From Selaginella tamariscina (lineage: Eukaryota; Streptophyta; Lycopodiopsida; Selaginellales; Selaginellaceae): a stretch of DNA of 64,000 bases. A program made the translations under genes and the position numbers. The DNA lies in contig PUQB01000466.1 in assembly GCA_003024785.1 (NCBI GenBank), positions 122,001 through 186,000 on the forward strand, in the 5' to 3' direction. Below are positions 1 to 15,100 of this stretch, piece after piece (the stretch's first letter is position 1; every line of letters starts with the position of its first letter). The notes beneath the pieces were generated by a model. The model saw only the letters and a list, made by a program, of their open reading frames with translations. It was not told where the DNA came from and ran no database searches.

Positions 1-1613
1 TGTACATTGGGTACATTCCTGAAGAAACACAGATATAACTAAAGATTCTAAAAGTATCTTTTGTATATACTCTGTATGTATTAAAGAAGTATAGAGAGTA
101 AAGATATCTGATCAACTGTTAATATAGTGGTGTATATGTATGTATATATATGATTAAGCTTACTTGTGTATGTCGATGTCGAGTTTGCAGAAAGAAACAA
201 ATTTCTGACCTTTCATCGCACTCCAAATTTCAATTGGTAAGCCCGTACTCATTTTAGACCATATCAATGCCTGTACAATTCCATATAAGCATATATACAA
301 TTCAATGTTTATCACGAGTAACATTGATTATATAAGTATTCTACAATTACCATTTTAGCACCGAGTCCAAATTTCCCCCGAGTTTGCTTCAGTCCGTATT
401 TCGTCCCAGATAATACTGTTAAAAACAACTTAGTTATGCATGAAAATATTTTCGTGTGTGTGGTGTGTGCTTGACTTTATTATCAAAATTAATATCAAAA
501 GAACTGTATCGTGTTAGATACCTCGACCAAGCATGTTGGGGATATCATCGTGAGGCATGCCTTTTCCATTGTCCTATGTATATAAGCAAGTTAGTCTGTA
601 AGGTTTCACATACACACACACACACCGAGATACACACACATTTATAAAATATCTACATGCAGCACCAATACCAATGCTAGTATATCACTGGTGTGTGTCT
701 AAGACTGTCTTGCGTCTGTCTGACGTATACACACACACACACAATATATATATACATATAAAGTGTTTATAATACCTTGCAAGAAACTTTGTAGAACAGA
801 GCGTCTCCACGGCCTTTCCCAGCTTTAGAAGTATTTGCTTCCTTGATCTTTTACCGGCAGCAATAGCCTTTGCCTGACGCTCCTGATCACGGGCCTCTTT
901 GGCTAACCGTTTCTAAGCACCATTAAACTTCATTAGGAGATTTGTATAAATGTATAAAACGTAAAGTTTTAATTAACCTCTACTACTATTATAAATGGTT
1001 ATATTATACCTCACGGGCCTTTTCAGTTTCATAGTCATCATAAAGCTCAGCATCAACCCTCTCGCGATCCACCAGTCCTATCATTGAGTTGAATTTAGAC
1101 TTGCTTATTTCTTCACTGCATATTATAAAATAAACACATTTCAGGTTTATATATAAACATATATACGTATAGACACACATATATTACGTCTGCTTTTATA
1201 GGTACACGCACACTTACATACACTTACATGGTAATTTCGATAGTTGGGAGCTCAGCGACAGACTCGGCAGAATCAAGGGCATTCTCCACAAGCTCTCGCA
1301 CAGTTGTGTATAAGCTTTTCCCTGGCTACAAGCGTATATGTATGTATGTATGTATGAAATGTATGTATGTTGTCTGTGCGTGTGCGTACACATATATTCA
1401 AAAGACCATTGTAAAGTATTATATTCAACTTACATTGTCGAATCCAGCAATATTTTTGTTCTCCGAGAAAACTCGCTGGTGATTCTGAGCATAGAATAAC
1501 TATAAGTTATATGTATGTATGTACGTGTATATATTTGACATACTTTGTTTCACGGCATCTTGAGACTTTGCATTTTTGTTCTTGGCATTCTTTTGTTTCC
1601 CTGTGCTATCCAT
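1..1613 (-). CDS. TOP6B: DNA topoisomerase VI subunit B, 5' part (runs off the window)
   Basis: This is the N-terminal part of the ATPase (B) subunit of plant topoisomerase VI, which acts with the SPO11-3 A subunit in the nucleus in endoreduplication. Nine exons are readable: 1544-1613, 1434-1484 (or 1434-1471), 1228-1325, 1010-1115, 776-912, 522-573, 351-415, 164-270 and 1-18, all with GT/AG borders. Diagnostic GHKL-ATPase segments are VRELVENALDSAES (exon 3, Bergerat N box), DNGKGMPHDDIPNM (exon 6, G1 box) and GTKYGLKQTRGKFGLGAKM (exon 7, G2 box). The start is the ATG at 1611-1613 (MDSTGKQK). Two oddities are visible. Exon 2 keeps frame only if a downstream AG acceptor (exon start 1471) is used, which drops the conserved KSPAEF-like stretch. 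Exon 5 changes frame at GGTAAAAG, as if one A were missing. The C-terminal part lies outside the window. Identity is firm; intactness is not. Confidence 0.9.
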
Positions 1614-2717
1614 GACCTGCACCATAACATACATACATACATATATGTGTGTGTGTGTGTGTGTGTGTTTATAATGTGTATAAAGCTTCAAACTGGGACC
1701 TCAAGTTTTAATTGGGTTAAAATGAATTGATTACTGTGGAATTATAGCTATTACACACACAGTGATGCGTATGAATTCCTGAATGCCTAGATCACACAAT
1801 GTATGCATTATCATATCAAGGGAAATCGGGAGAGAGAGACGTACTTATTAGAAGAAGCCGCACTAGAACCCTTGAACTGAAGCTCCAGAAACCCTAAACG
1901 CGCCAAATGAGCAAGAACGAGCTTTTAGGTGCAAGGGTTCAATTCCCGCCTACTGGAATAAAACATCATTTTCAACGGCTGATGCATTGACAAGGGATAG
2001 GTCGAAGGTTCGATTCTAGGACGGTCAGCAGAGGAGCTAGAAGGATTTCGTCCCGGATTAGGGTTCTTCAGGAAAGCATTTAATTGCTCGCCAGCAACGC
2101 GGAAGCGCTGTGCAGATTCATGCCCTGGCGCTTTGAAAACACGGGAATTTGATTTCTGTCTAGGGTAGGAACGGGCAAGATTGTATACAGATTTCTGCAC
2201 AGGCGACCGCAGGAGTTCCTGGTGTTTTGATTCTCATTGATTCCAGAGATTTTTGAGGAATCCCGAAAAATCGTGTTCTACATCGCTTTCCGTCAAGAAT
2301 CAGATGCGTCTTTCAAGGTCTCGCGTTGAAAAATCCCTTTGAAAATCTCCGCAATCTTGCAAGGCTTCTATCGGATCGTGCATTTCAACAAAAATTCGGG
2401 GAGAACCCTAGCGGCGAAGAATCGAGTTGTCATCGATAGCTTCGTCATGTACTCATGAAAAAGCCTTCTTGCACAAGGGATTAAAGGATTGAATGGGCTT
2501 ACATTGAACAGGTATATGCACAGCTTCCTCTTGTAATTCATGCATTTTCACGGATATTTCAGGTTGTAGGCAGAGATTTTAGGGTTCTTGGCAGTTGCGA
2601 CAAAACAGGGCAGAGATTTTCCAAGGCGCCACCTTAGTGAACAGGAATTTGTAGGGTTCGTAGCAGTTTTGTGGATTTTGGAACAGATTTTGTACGGTGG
2701 GTTATGTGGATCTAGTT
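1614..2717. promoter_or_regulatory. Divergent intergenic/5' region between TOP6B and the ubinuclein gene
   Basis: About 1.1 kb separates two head-to-head genes, so it must hold both promoters and 5' leaders. It contains a (GT)n tract at 1647-1669 and a GC-richer stretch (1850-2250) with two B-box-like motifs (GGTTCAATTCC near 1938 and GGTTCGATTCT near 2008). No matching A box or cloverleaf is present. No coding sequence can be supported here, and core promoter elements could not be assigned with confidence. Confidence 0.4.
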
Positions 2718-5700
2718 ATGATGAATCCGTTTCAGCAGTCTGCTTTTGGTGGGGCGGATAATTTTTCATCTACTGGTAGGCAGCGGTTTCATGTAGACCT
2801 CAAAGATTCGACCAATGTCGTCTCTTGGAAGAAATTGCTTAAGTACGCTCCTCCTCCTCCCACTGTTGACCCTCCTCCTGGTGCTAACCCGGCTTTAGAA
2901 GCTCGCCTTGCTCCAGAGGTACACACACGTCTTTCTACACTACATTATATACATATAATCTGCTGAACAACGTCACATAGGAATATATGTATTACGAGTT
3001 AAGCGGTTTGCAAGTGTAATATACATATACGTGCACTAGATTGCAAAAGCGCATGCATACAAGAGTGTCTGATCGTATATACTACGACCGTGATATAGGT
3101 GCACACACAGATACAGGTCAAGTGCATTTTCTTTATATACTTACATATTTATGTTTACTTTACCCGTATCAGGCTGCTTTACTTGCAAAAGAACCGCGGG
3201 GAGCTTCCAACAGGTTTAGCAACGTTATTGAAAAGATAGAGCGGCTTTACCAGGTAGAGTTCGTGTTTGAGAGATGTTTTACTCAATGGGTTTTGCGACT
3301 AGGGACATGGACAAGAGAGTGACGATGAAATGGTGGACAATAAGCTTGACGACGTCCCTGATGATGACCAGTACAACACTGATGATTCTTTCATAGATGA
3401 TCAAGAGTTGGTAAGTTTTCTATGTAGATTATATTATAGCTATCAAATGAAACGACAAACTTGTTGCGATAAAACATGTATGGTACATTGAAGGAGCCAT
3501 GCTGATCTACTTTTCATAGGATGAGTACTTTTCTGTGGAGAAAGCAAAAACCAAACATACTGGCTTTTTATCAATAAGGGGAAGCTGGAAAACATGTAAG
3601 CAAAAGTAACATATGAGATAGCACATGTATATAATCAATATACATATAGATGTTATTTAGGTTGTTATATGTACTTCATATATTAACTCACGTACGCATT
3701 AGAGAGTATGATAACCAATACGTATATTGTGTTGATACGAATGTGTTTATGATGTCTCTAACGCTTTGTTAATTATGCTAGTACTGATCCGAGTCCGCCA
3801 CCTGTGGTAATACCCAAGAAAAGGAAAAGAAAAGACGTAAAGACTAGCGATGTGCAAGTGGGGGATTGTTCGAAGAAGATGAAGCCTGTCGTGAAGCAAG
3901 AGTCTGAGAACCACTTGGCTACTTGCATGGTAAATATTCAATCTCAACAAGCTGCAAATGGTTCTGAACAGAACAAAATATTATCAAAGACCCCTGACTA
4001 CAATACCAAGGCCATGTCTCCTGTGAAAGTTGAGAGAGCTATACAACGACCAAAGAGCATATCTGGAAGTCCTAGCAAGGTAATATACAGTGTATGTTCT
4101 GTATAATCAGTCAATGATTTTGTTATTAAACAATGCAGGCTCCAGCAATAACGAACGAGACTTTAAACAAGCGTACAGGTGCTCCTAAAATAACACTCCT
4201 TGAGAGGGCGATCCAGGATTTGAAAGCTGCAGTTACACAACGTAAGTTGTTAAGTTATGAGCATGATAGGAAACCATCTATTCTAGATAGCTAGAATGTA
4301 ATTCAGTTGTGAATCGTTTCAGTTTTAATCTTTATTGTAATAGATCGTGCATCTGCGCCTGAGGTTCAAGAAACAGAACAACCAACAAATGCTCCCGGGA
4401 AAGTGAAGCGTTTGCCAAGAGAGATCAAACAGAAGATGGCCAAGGTTGCACGTCTTGCGGTATGTATATAAATGCACCATAATAAGTAATTGGATTAAGC
4501 CAATCAAATATGAACATACGTCTCTAAATATCCACATGTTTATCTATTATAAATGTGTATTACTATATCTATTACATACAGAAAAACGGATATCTAAATG
4601 CTTACACTATGTTGTCATTTTTTCATGACAGTCTAAACAAGGTAAAATCCCAGATGAACTTATCGATCGCTTGATGAGCATACTTGGTGATTCAATGCAA
4701 CTGAAGACACTCAAGGTATTTGTTTTAGCTTTCAATACATGCATAACATACATATACACACATATGCATACATACACATATAGATGTGTAATATGTACAC
4801 ATGTTCTTGTATTTTACTTTGTTCAACTGCATGCTGGGATACGTTTACAGAGAAACCTTAAAGAGATGGTAGAGATGGGCTTGGTTGCTAAACAAGAAAA
4901 AGAGGGCCGTCTTTCTCACATGAAGAAGGAATTCAGTGAGATGGTTCGTTCCAAGCTGTCTTCTCAAGCAAAGGTAAACGGCTTCTGTGCCGGCACACAC
5001 GAGAGAGAGAGAGAGTAGGTAGGTACATGTATGTCTGTATATCTGATATTTCTATAATGCCAGCCCGAAGAAGAACGGTTTTCTGACGATTTCCAAGGTA
5101 ACCCTGGCTCTAGTGACAAAACGAACGTTTATCAATGGGATCACGCTACAGAAGATCGTATTTGTGATCTTTATGATCAATACCTTGAGGTGCGTGTGGA
5201 TATAATATATGTGTGTATACATAGATGCATGTTTCTTTCATGAACATACACGTTTATATTGTTAACTTCGTCTTTCTGGCAGGGTACCGATGAAAATAAA
5301 GCTGTCCAAAGCAAAAAGCTGTACACTGAGGTCCGTTAATGCTTTCTTTCTTGTCTATTCTCCAGTAGATGTGTTTTCTATGCATATAAATACATACACA
5401 ATTGTGTATGCTTATGTATTATGTGTCATACTTAAGCTAAGGGTTTACAGTTGGCTGAGCTTTGGCCTGCGGGATGGATGGATAAGGACGGTATTAAAAG
5501 CGCCGTGGCCAGGTCTAAAGAAAGAAAGAAGGCTTTGTTTAAGCAGGTATGAACACTAACGGTTTACGCACACACACTATCATGTGTGTGTGTGCGCGTG
5601 CTTGCGTGTGTGTGTGTTTTCTGTAGATGTTAAGGTACTTAAGAGATAGAGTATCAAAGTACGCTTTTCGTTGGTGGTTAGCTGCTTTGTTATTTTTTCA

Positions 5701-6705
5701 CACAGCGTACTGTTATATCCAAGAATATAGTTGATTTGATTTGATGGGTATATTAGTATTCATATGGACACATCTTCGTTGCGAGCTTATCTATAATGCA
5801 GCTTTTTGTACTCTATTGCTATCACACTTTTGATGCTTCAGACCTGTAAGGTTTTCTCTTTTATAATTCTTTATACTTGGTCTTATGTCTTGTTTGGGAC
5901 TGTATATATATTATATTGTACAGCTGTTTTATTTACTGTATGCATCAATGTATCATTCAAGTTCACACATGCACGCACGCGTATTCGTAGTTTTTCTGTC
6001 ATGTATAGCAACAATAATGCTTACTAGATAGTTTTCTCTAGCGGCTTTTATTTTGATATGTACATGTTTTCGTCTCCTGTATGTAATGTGTATGTTTATT
6101 CTATACTAGTTTTATCTTCAATGTGGAAGTTCTCTCTTATGTTTCACTCAGACGATATATACACACATCCATGGCAATATATTAAGTAATATTCGTAGTA
6201 CTCAAGTCTGGTTTCTGTCATGTATAACAGCAATAATCCTTACTACATAGTTTTCTCCTGCAATATTTTGATATATACATGTTTGGTCATATGTATCGTG
6301 TCCTGTATGTAATATGTATATGTTTATTCTATTAGTATTATCTTGTTCTCTTATGTTCACTTAGACACATACACACACATCCATTGACATAAGCTTCATT
6401 TATCTTTCCATTTGCAGACTGTAAACGAGTCAAGGAAGAAGATGGCGGAGAGAATAGACTTAAATGAGAGAGCCCCGGAAGCGTGTTTGGGCTTAACGCC
6501 TACAACAGTTAGAGATCTGCCTTCAAATTTGGTCCAAAGTGGGAAACCGGCAATTATACGCAAGCAGCAGCAAATGCAACGTGCAATGCTACTTGAGAAA
6601 CAGACTGTTGAGTACAAGGACAAGAACGCATTGGTAACGGAGGCCGGTAAGCTTTCCTTTCTCAAGTTTAGGAAACAAAGAGTGGGACTAGTGAGGAGGG
6701 TTTAG
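2718..6705 (+). CDS. Ubinuclein-like protein (HIRA histone chaperone complex subunit)
   Basis: Thirteen exons encode a protein of about 580 residues: 2718-2918, 3173-3253, 3303-3410, 3520-3595, 3782-4079, 4139-4241, 4344-4459, 4632-4715, 4851-4973, 5064-5189, 5283-5330, 5451-5546 and 6418-6705. Ubinucleins are nuclear partners of HIRA in replication-independent histone H3.3 deposition. The Hpc2-related domain lies at about residues 110-155 (PDDDQYNTDDSFIDDQEL, then DEYFSVEKAKTKHTG). A basic nuclear-localisation-like run follows (PKKRKRK). The ubinuclein middle domain occupies exons 8-12 (ICDLYDQYLEGTDEN, KLYTELAELWPAGWMDKDGI). The N terminus carries RFHVDLKDSTNVVSWKKL, also typical. The start is the ATG at 2718; an ATG directly after it could serve equally. 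Exon 4 drops one base in the T run of HTGFFINKGKLE, and without that base the downstream exons do not stay in frame. Intron 12 (870 bp) contains a tandem duplication. The gene is divergent from TOP6B and convergent with PRISE. Confidence 0.85.
5985..6396 (+). repeat. Tandem duplication inside intron 12 of the ubinuclein gene
   Basis: Two imperfect copies of roughly 190 bp lie head to tail, 5990-6180 and 6213-6395. Both contain CTGTCATGTATA, AACAATAAT/AGCAATAAT, TACATAGTTTTCTC-like sequence, CCTGTATGTAAT and a closing ACACACATCCAT. They are diverged by many substitutions and small indels, so the duplication is not recent. It accounts for much of the unusual length of this last intron. Confidence 0.7.
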
Positions 6706-6889
6706 TTGAGCCTGGATTCCTGGTATCAGTGGAAGGTTCTATATGAAAGTGCTGTGTCTGCATTCTCGTGCACAACCTATATGCTCCGAGTGATTTAAGG
6801 TTCATTAAGGGGCTAAGGGTAAAGCCATAACATTGTGAGGATTAGTTCTTCTTGTAAAGATTCTAGATAGTTATTCTTTTTGCCATGCC

Positions 6890-6890
<1 letters not shown>

Positions 6891-6927
<37 letters not shown>
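6891..6927. repeat. (TC)n microsatellite
   Basis: An uninterrupted TC dinucleotide run of about 37 bp lies in the 3' flank of the ubinuclein gene. Confidence 0.95.
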
Positions 6928-6928
<1 letters not shown>

Positions 6929-7324
6929 ACGCGACCTAACGCGACCTACTGTTCCAGAAAGGTACGATTCTTTTACCCCTTATGTAATGAACATATTACA
7001 TAAATTTATTTAATTTTTGTCTATTAATTTATTGTATACTTATGCACCTGCGGTATACTAAATAATAATTATTAGTGATATAAGAGGTAATAATTAATTG
7101 TGGATCTTTTAATGTTAATTGTAAATTTAATGTAATGTTAATGCATGCATATCTACATATGTATATGTATGTGCATTAACATTCATATACATACTTTTTC
7201 TTGTGAATATTTCAGATTCAAGACCACGATATCCCACTAGCACGTATCTACTCCCCTGCCAAGTTTTCAACGTGCAGCACCTAGACTATATCCGGTGCGT
7301 TTTCATCTCGTTTTGCATTATATG

Positions 7325-7325
<1 letters not shown>

Positions 7326-7358
<33 letters not shown>
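7326..7358. repeat. (GT)n microsatellite
   Basis: An uninterrupted GT run of about 33 bp lies just downstream of the PRISE stop codon (gene on the minus strand). Confidence 0.95.
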
Positions 7359-7361
<3 letters not shown>

Positions 7362-7415
7362 AAACTGTAGTTTATTAGTAGTTGCATAATTTAACAGAGA
7401 AGACTCTTGATCTTA

Positions 7416-8963
<1,548 letters not shown>

Positions 8964-11960
8964 TCTTTCCCTCTGCAAGAAGTCCGTATGAGAATGCGCA
9001 CTATCTTGGTATAAGTCAACTAGCACAACAGGACTGTATCTTGGGGTTGGCTATAGGTGGGATATTTCTTACACAGGAGTAAACAGGTGGGAAGATGTAT
9101 GTAGTCCTGATGCTTATACAGATGTGAGGAAAGCATGATATAAGCCAGGACCTACTAAGTGAGGTACGTAACATTTGGGTGTTTTTTTTATATATATTCA
9201 GACACGCGGATTCAGGAACAGACTGAGGTGCTTATGTAAACTTTTATTCTTCATAGTATCTAATGCATTACGGACCTTAGTGGCTCTATACACTGCTTCT
9301 TTGTAGATGATGGAAGTGGTTGTGTGTATAGCATTTAAATGTGGAGGGGTTGTTGGATATCACCGTGGTGCCTTTGTTCACGTAACCTCTTTATAGACTT
9401 CTGGACCACTTTTGGACGTTTAACACCTGGTGTGTGGATGTGTGTACGTGCATATGTTCATGATGTTTTAAACTCACATATTTTCTGAGTGTTGTATGGA
9501 CTTGTGTGCATGTGATTGATTCCTTGTGATAACGTGGGTCCACGGATATGTGAATAATCTCACTATGGATAATGGAATTATGTGACCCTTGATATTTCCA
9601 CGTTTCATTTGAGTGTATTGTTTTTTTTTGTCTCTTTTATAGCTTTTGGTTTGAATGGTTACTGTTTGTATTTATCTGCTTTGTGTGTGTGTGTGTGTGC
9701 GCGCGCGTGCGAGATAGAGAGAGATTGACAGGTCAGTTCAATAATATAAAACTCTGTGAAACTTCTGTCGGTTTAAACTGTACTTTGATATAATCTATAT
9801 AGAGAGATTCACATTTGAGAGTGAACTAATGGTTAAAATAAGAATATTATAATGATGATGTAAGGTTTAAGAATAAGAATATAATGTTATTTATTAATAA
9901 TAATTATTATAATTATAAGATAAGTTGTTATATCTGAAATAAATGGTTAGTGTTATCATAGGAAGTGTAAAACTTACAGTTAAGTTGGATTTCATCCGTG
10001 TGATTGGTTTTTGGTTTGCACACAACATTTGTATAACACTGATGTATATTTTGGTATCAACATAAATATTGTGTGGTTTAACGTATTTACTATAGTTACC
10101 TTACAGTTAACATATTTTAGTTAATTATGAAATGATTTGACTAAACTTGTTAAAGTATTAATGATAAAAATAATAATGTTTTATTTAGCGTAAGTAAGAT
10201 TTATAAAAGTAATATAATATTGACCAGTATAATTTATCATTAAAAAGTTTAAAATCTAAAATAATAATAATTTTGTACTGTATCTCATCTTATTATTAAA
10301 ATTTAATTACTAATAGTGGTGGTAATATTCATAATGTAAGACTTAATAAAAAAAATTGAATAGATTTTCTTAAAAGTGAAAACCTAAGTAATATCATTAA
10401 CTTTATTAAAAATAAAAAATAAAATATTTGTAATTAATATTGTTTTATGATCCTTATGTTTTGTTGAAGAAGCTAAATGTAGTTGTTAATTTTAAAAACA
10501 AAACAAACATAATTGTTTTAGTTGTTAATTATTTTATAAAAAATTTATGAACTAACTCTAAATATATAAAAAAAACGATTGAGGTGGTCTTTTATCGATG
10601 AGAGACATTTAAATTAATATGTAAAAACTAATAGTAATGCTAACCAATCTAATTATTTTTTTTTAATAATTATTAAAACACATATGATATTACTTTAAGA
10701 TTTGAATTGTTCATTCAATAATAATATAAAAGAACTTGTACATAATGCCAATTCAAGTAATTATTTTTAAAACTTAATAACAAATTAAGGTTCATAATCA
10801 TTAACAATGTTATTTAAAAACTATTTAATTAAAACATATTTTTTTAAATCATTAAATTTATAATCTCCTCACTTGTTAAATATATAAAATGAGTAAATTT
10901 ATTCACCACAATAAAAGTTATACAATTTCCTTAAACTATGAAGATCAATTAATAAAGTCTATTTAAATTAATTTTTGTGGGTCATTTTAAATTAATAATG
11001 GTTTGAATACTCTATATAAATAATAATGAAGGATACACACATCACAAATTTGAATAAAATTGACTATGTACTTATTTATTAAAATTTGTACATTATGGAT
11101 TTAATATATATAAATTAAATTATAATGTTTATATAGTTTAAAATCAAACCATTAAAATTTAATATACAGTTTTCATTTACCACATTATCAAATTCCAACA
11201 TAACATCGTATAAAATGTAACTAAATAACTATCTTTAAAATGAAATATATTTATAATTTACTTTGTATAAAAGCATAAGACTGAGAATTTAATATAAGGC
11301 TGAACTTAATTACTTATAAATCCATAAAGTTTAATTCTTAACTTGTAAATTTCATTTTTAATTTAATATAATCTTCACTTCAATGATGTGGAAATAAAGG
11401 TTTAAGAGTTGTGATAATACATAATTAATTAAGATAAAGTATAAACTTAGTGTATAAATTTAGTATACTAAATTAATATCTTAATAATAAAACTTGAGTA
11501 GTGCATGTAACTCTAAAATGTGAATTATACTATATTGTAATAATGGATGTGTCAATACCAATTTATTTTATTTTTTTAATTAAAAAATTTCTTATAAAAT
11601 ACCCTTCTGCTTTTAAGAGTTTTATAAAGAAGGTAGTAAAAATGAATACTAAACTAAATAAAATTGATTTAGTCTCAACAATTGAACTTAGATTAATTCA
11701 TTACAAATATTGTTTTCTTAAATTAATTCGTTATAAGGATTATTTTTATGTTTTAGATCTAATCATTACAAAGATCAAATTTATTAAAACCTTTATTTCT
11801 TGCGTTGATAAAGTACAGCGCACACAGGAAACTAATCAAAACTTTCCTGCTCAAGTAACAGATAAGAACAAATTTCATGCCACCACTCCACATCCACACC
11901 TCCATAACACAAACTATTCTCTCTTGTTTCTACACAACATACTACATCAGCCACATGTGC

Positions 11961-11995
<35 letters not shown>

Positions 11996-12118
11996 CTGAT
12001 ACTTCATTCCATATATACCAGTTTCAGTTTTGTTAGCATATCATAAAAGACTGTTGATATACACATGTGCGTGCAAAGAGTGTGTGTGTCTGGAGAGAGA
12101 GAGAGAGAGTTTTACTTA
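8964..12118. other. Long AT-rich intergenic region between PRISE and carB
   Basis: The PRISE promoter side (8964-9600) has mixed composition. From about 9780 to 11900 the sequence is very AT-rich with poly-A/T runs and no credible gene. A run of GT then CG at 9682-9710 and a GT/GA tract at 11957-11996 are the only simple repeats of note. The 159-codon open frame at 11501-11980 has biased Lys/Ile/Leu/Phe composition that reflects AT richness and ends in a GT microsatellite. Confidence 0.6.
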
Positions 12119-15100
12119 CTACACAACTGCACTTGTGGGCTTTAGCTCGTCCACCTTGAAAAATTCCTGGAGTGCTAGCATCTCCACAGGGCACTCTTTC
12201 AAAGTCTTCACTGCTTGAAGGTTTGCAAATCCCCCAGCAATAGTTGTCACAATTGGTATTTTGTATGAGAGAGCTGACCTTCTCAATTGCCTCCCATCTT
12301 TCTGGTCCAATGCATCGCCTGAGCTTGTTATTATCATCATTTGGATCTGGCCGTTTGTAACAAGATCTCCAGCATGTGGCCTCCCTGCACACACAATATA
12401 TGTAAATAAGTAGTTGCAGGCATTTATATATATATATATATAGGAAACACATTACATCAAAAGCGTAGAATAACGCCTCGGACATAAATATTATACACAC
12501 AAATATTATCCACACACACAGTAATATATACAAGTACCATAATAAATAAAGAATGGTATATATATTGCATACCTTCGTGAAGTTTAAGGATACGCTCGAC
12601 GGGGATCCCTTGTTGCTCCAGAAACTTAGCAGTACCACTTGTGGAAACAATCTTAAATCCCAGACTTTGAAACCCCCTCGCAATAGGAACAGCCTCTTTC
12701 TTAGTCTGATCATTCAGGCTAATGAACACTGTTCCTTCTAATGGAAGCCTCTGTCCTGCAGCAATCTGTGACATTGCAAATGCCATAGCGAAACTGGAGG
12801 CTATTCCCATCACTTCTCCGGTACTCTTCATCTCCGGACCTGACTTAATTATGTTAAAACTCTCTCTCTCTCTCTCGGAACACACACACACACCATATAT
12901 GTACTATACAACACTATAATACGATCTTTTGTGTGTGTGTAACCTGCATACCAAGCCAGATGTCGCACCCTTGGAACTTCTCAAATGGAAGTACAGCCTC
13001 TTTCACAGCGACGTGCATTGGAATTATCTCCTTCACAAACTTTACTTCTTCTAAGCTTTTTCCGGACATCGTCAGCGCCGCATATTTCGCAAGTGGGTGT
13101 CCTGATACAGTATTGTTTATGTTACAATTACATTATCACACACACACAGATTATATATATACACACAGTATTAACGAAACACAACATAAAGTTTAAACCA
13201 CGTAGTGCACTTTAAAATTACTTATTATATGAATAGAAAGTAGATATAAGAGAACTTAACTTAAGATATAATTACTTTGACTTCTCCTCTCTCCCTAGTA
13301 AAGACAAACTACTATATAATCACACACAAACGCTTCCTACGTTGACATACAGAATATACAAGTAGACGTCAAAGTGACTAAGTAAAATGAAGGATATATC
13401 TGTGTGTGTTCGTGTGGATTAGTGCATCTTTGTGATCTATGTAACTCTGTATATACGGTTTAGTTTGTATATGAAACGGCATATGTACCAATAGCTTTTG
13501 AGACAAACGGTACTGTTCGTGAAGCCCGTGGGTTAGCCTCAATAACATAAACCTCTCCAGAACTCGTAATTGCATACTGGCAATTCATTAAACCACAAAC
13601 ATTAAGCCGCTTTGCAAGCTTTATTGTAGCTTCACGAATTGTTCTTAATGCTTCAGCTGAGATTGTCTGTGTAGGAATAGAGCACGCTGAATCACCAGAA
13701 TGAACCCCAGCCTGACAATATGTACGTTAGAATTGGTACATATAATGATTATTATTTAGATATTATATATCATACTCTTGGTATTTATGCTTTATTATCT
13801 ATACAAGTAAAATATACATGGTCGTTTCATGTTTGTGTTTAAAATATATATGTATATATTATTGTATAAATCAATAAGTTATATATTAAAATATTAAAGT
13901 AATAATTATGAGAAATGAAAAATATAAACAAATAAATATGTACGTATGCATAAATGTGATTATGTTTATGTATATATATGTATTTAATTTATTTAAAATT
14001 TAAATTCCTTTATAGTATACATATTCTTCACAAGTTTTTAATATATATGTATAACTAATTAGAATTAAATCATGATACATTAAAGTGTCTATGTTTATAT
14101 TTGTTAAATTTCTAATTTATTAATATATCATGACTTTAATTTTTGAATATGCTTATTTAAATGTAAATTTTTAAAAAAAAAGAAAGATTCAATCTTAGTA
14201 GCATAACATATTCATGGTGTATTCAAGTTAGTGTTAGTGTACGATATATTTAATGCCAAATAGTTTATAGTAAAGTTTTTACCTGTTCAATGTGCTCCAT
14301 GATGCCACCAATGACAACATTCCCATGTCCATCAGCTAAACAATCAACATCGATCTCGCACGAGTCAGTGAGGTACTTATCTACAAGCACAGGTCTGCCG
14401 GGGTCGACCTCCACAGCAGTGTCCAAATACTTCTTTAGCTTCTCGTTGCTGTATACAATCTCCATTGCACGCCCACCAAGTACGTATGACGGACGGACTA
14501 CTACAGGAAAACCTACACGCTTTGCAATCTCTAGTGCATCCTCTTCACTGCGTGCTATACCACCTGGTGGTTGCTTGATTCCTAGCTGGTTCAATATTAC
14601 CTCGAACCTGTGCATAATGGTCACATGTTGTGTCACATTACAACATGTATATATGCGCATACCTCTTCCTGTCCTCAGAAGCGTCAATGGAATCTGGAGA
14701 GGTACCCCAGATTCGAACATGTCCTTCACCACTAGAAGCTAAAAGCTTGACCTCGTCCAAATAGTTTTGTATAGGCACGGCTAACTTGAGTGGAGTTTGA
14801 CCACCGAACTGTATTATGATACCGTCCGGTTTCTCAAGATCGATCACGTTCAGTACGTCTTCTGTTGTTAGCGGCTCAAAGAATAAACGGTCACTTGTGT
14901 CGTAGTCCGTTGATACTGTCTCCGGGTTTGAGTTCATCATTATGGTTTCGTATCCCGCTTCCTGCATGAGTAAATCATAATGTAATTTACACATGGAATA
15001 AATATCTGCATTATACATATCGATAATCTGAGTATATAGATATACGATCATATATATATGACGTGTGTGTGTGTATGCATATGTAAAACTTATACTGGCA

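Larger units (their letters stand above)
6706..7415. other. Intergenic spacer between convergent ubinuclein and PRISE genes
   Basis: This stretch holds the 3' flanks of two converging genes, a (TC)n tract at 6891-6927, two copies of ACGCGACCTA at about 6929-6949 and a (GT)n tract at 7326-7358. No further coding segment or RNA gene is supported. Confidence 0.6.

Noticed and set aside
1925-2200. A 91-codon minus-strand frame and two B-box-like motifs suggesting a SINE or tRNA
   Set aside because: No A box, no cloverleaf and no terminal repeats. The frame has no recognisable domain and lies in a promoter region.
11501-11980. A 159-codon open frame in AT-rich sequence
   Set aside because: Composition is dominated by Ile/Lys/Phe/Leu, there is no domain or splice context, and the end translates a GT microsatellite.
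14290-14742. A plus-strand frame across carB exons
   Set aside because: It is the antisense shadow of conserved carB sequence and crosses real splice sites.
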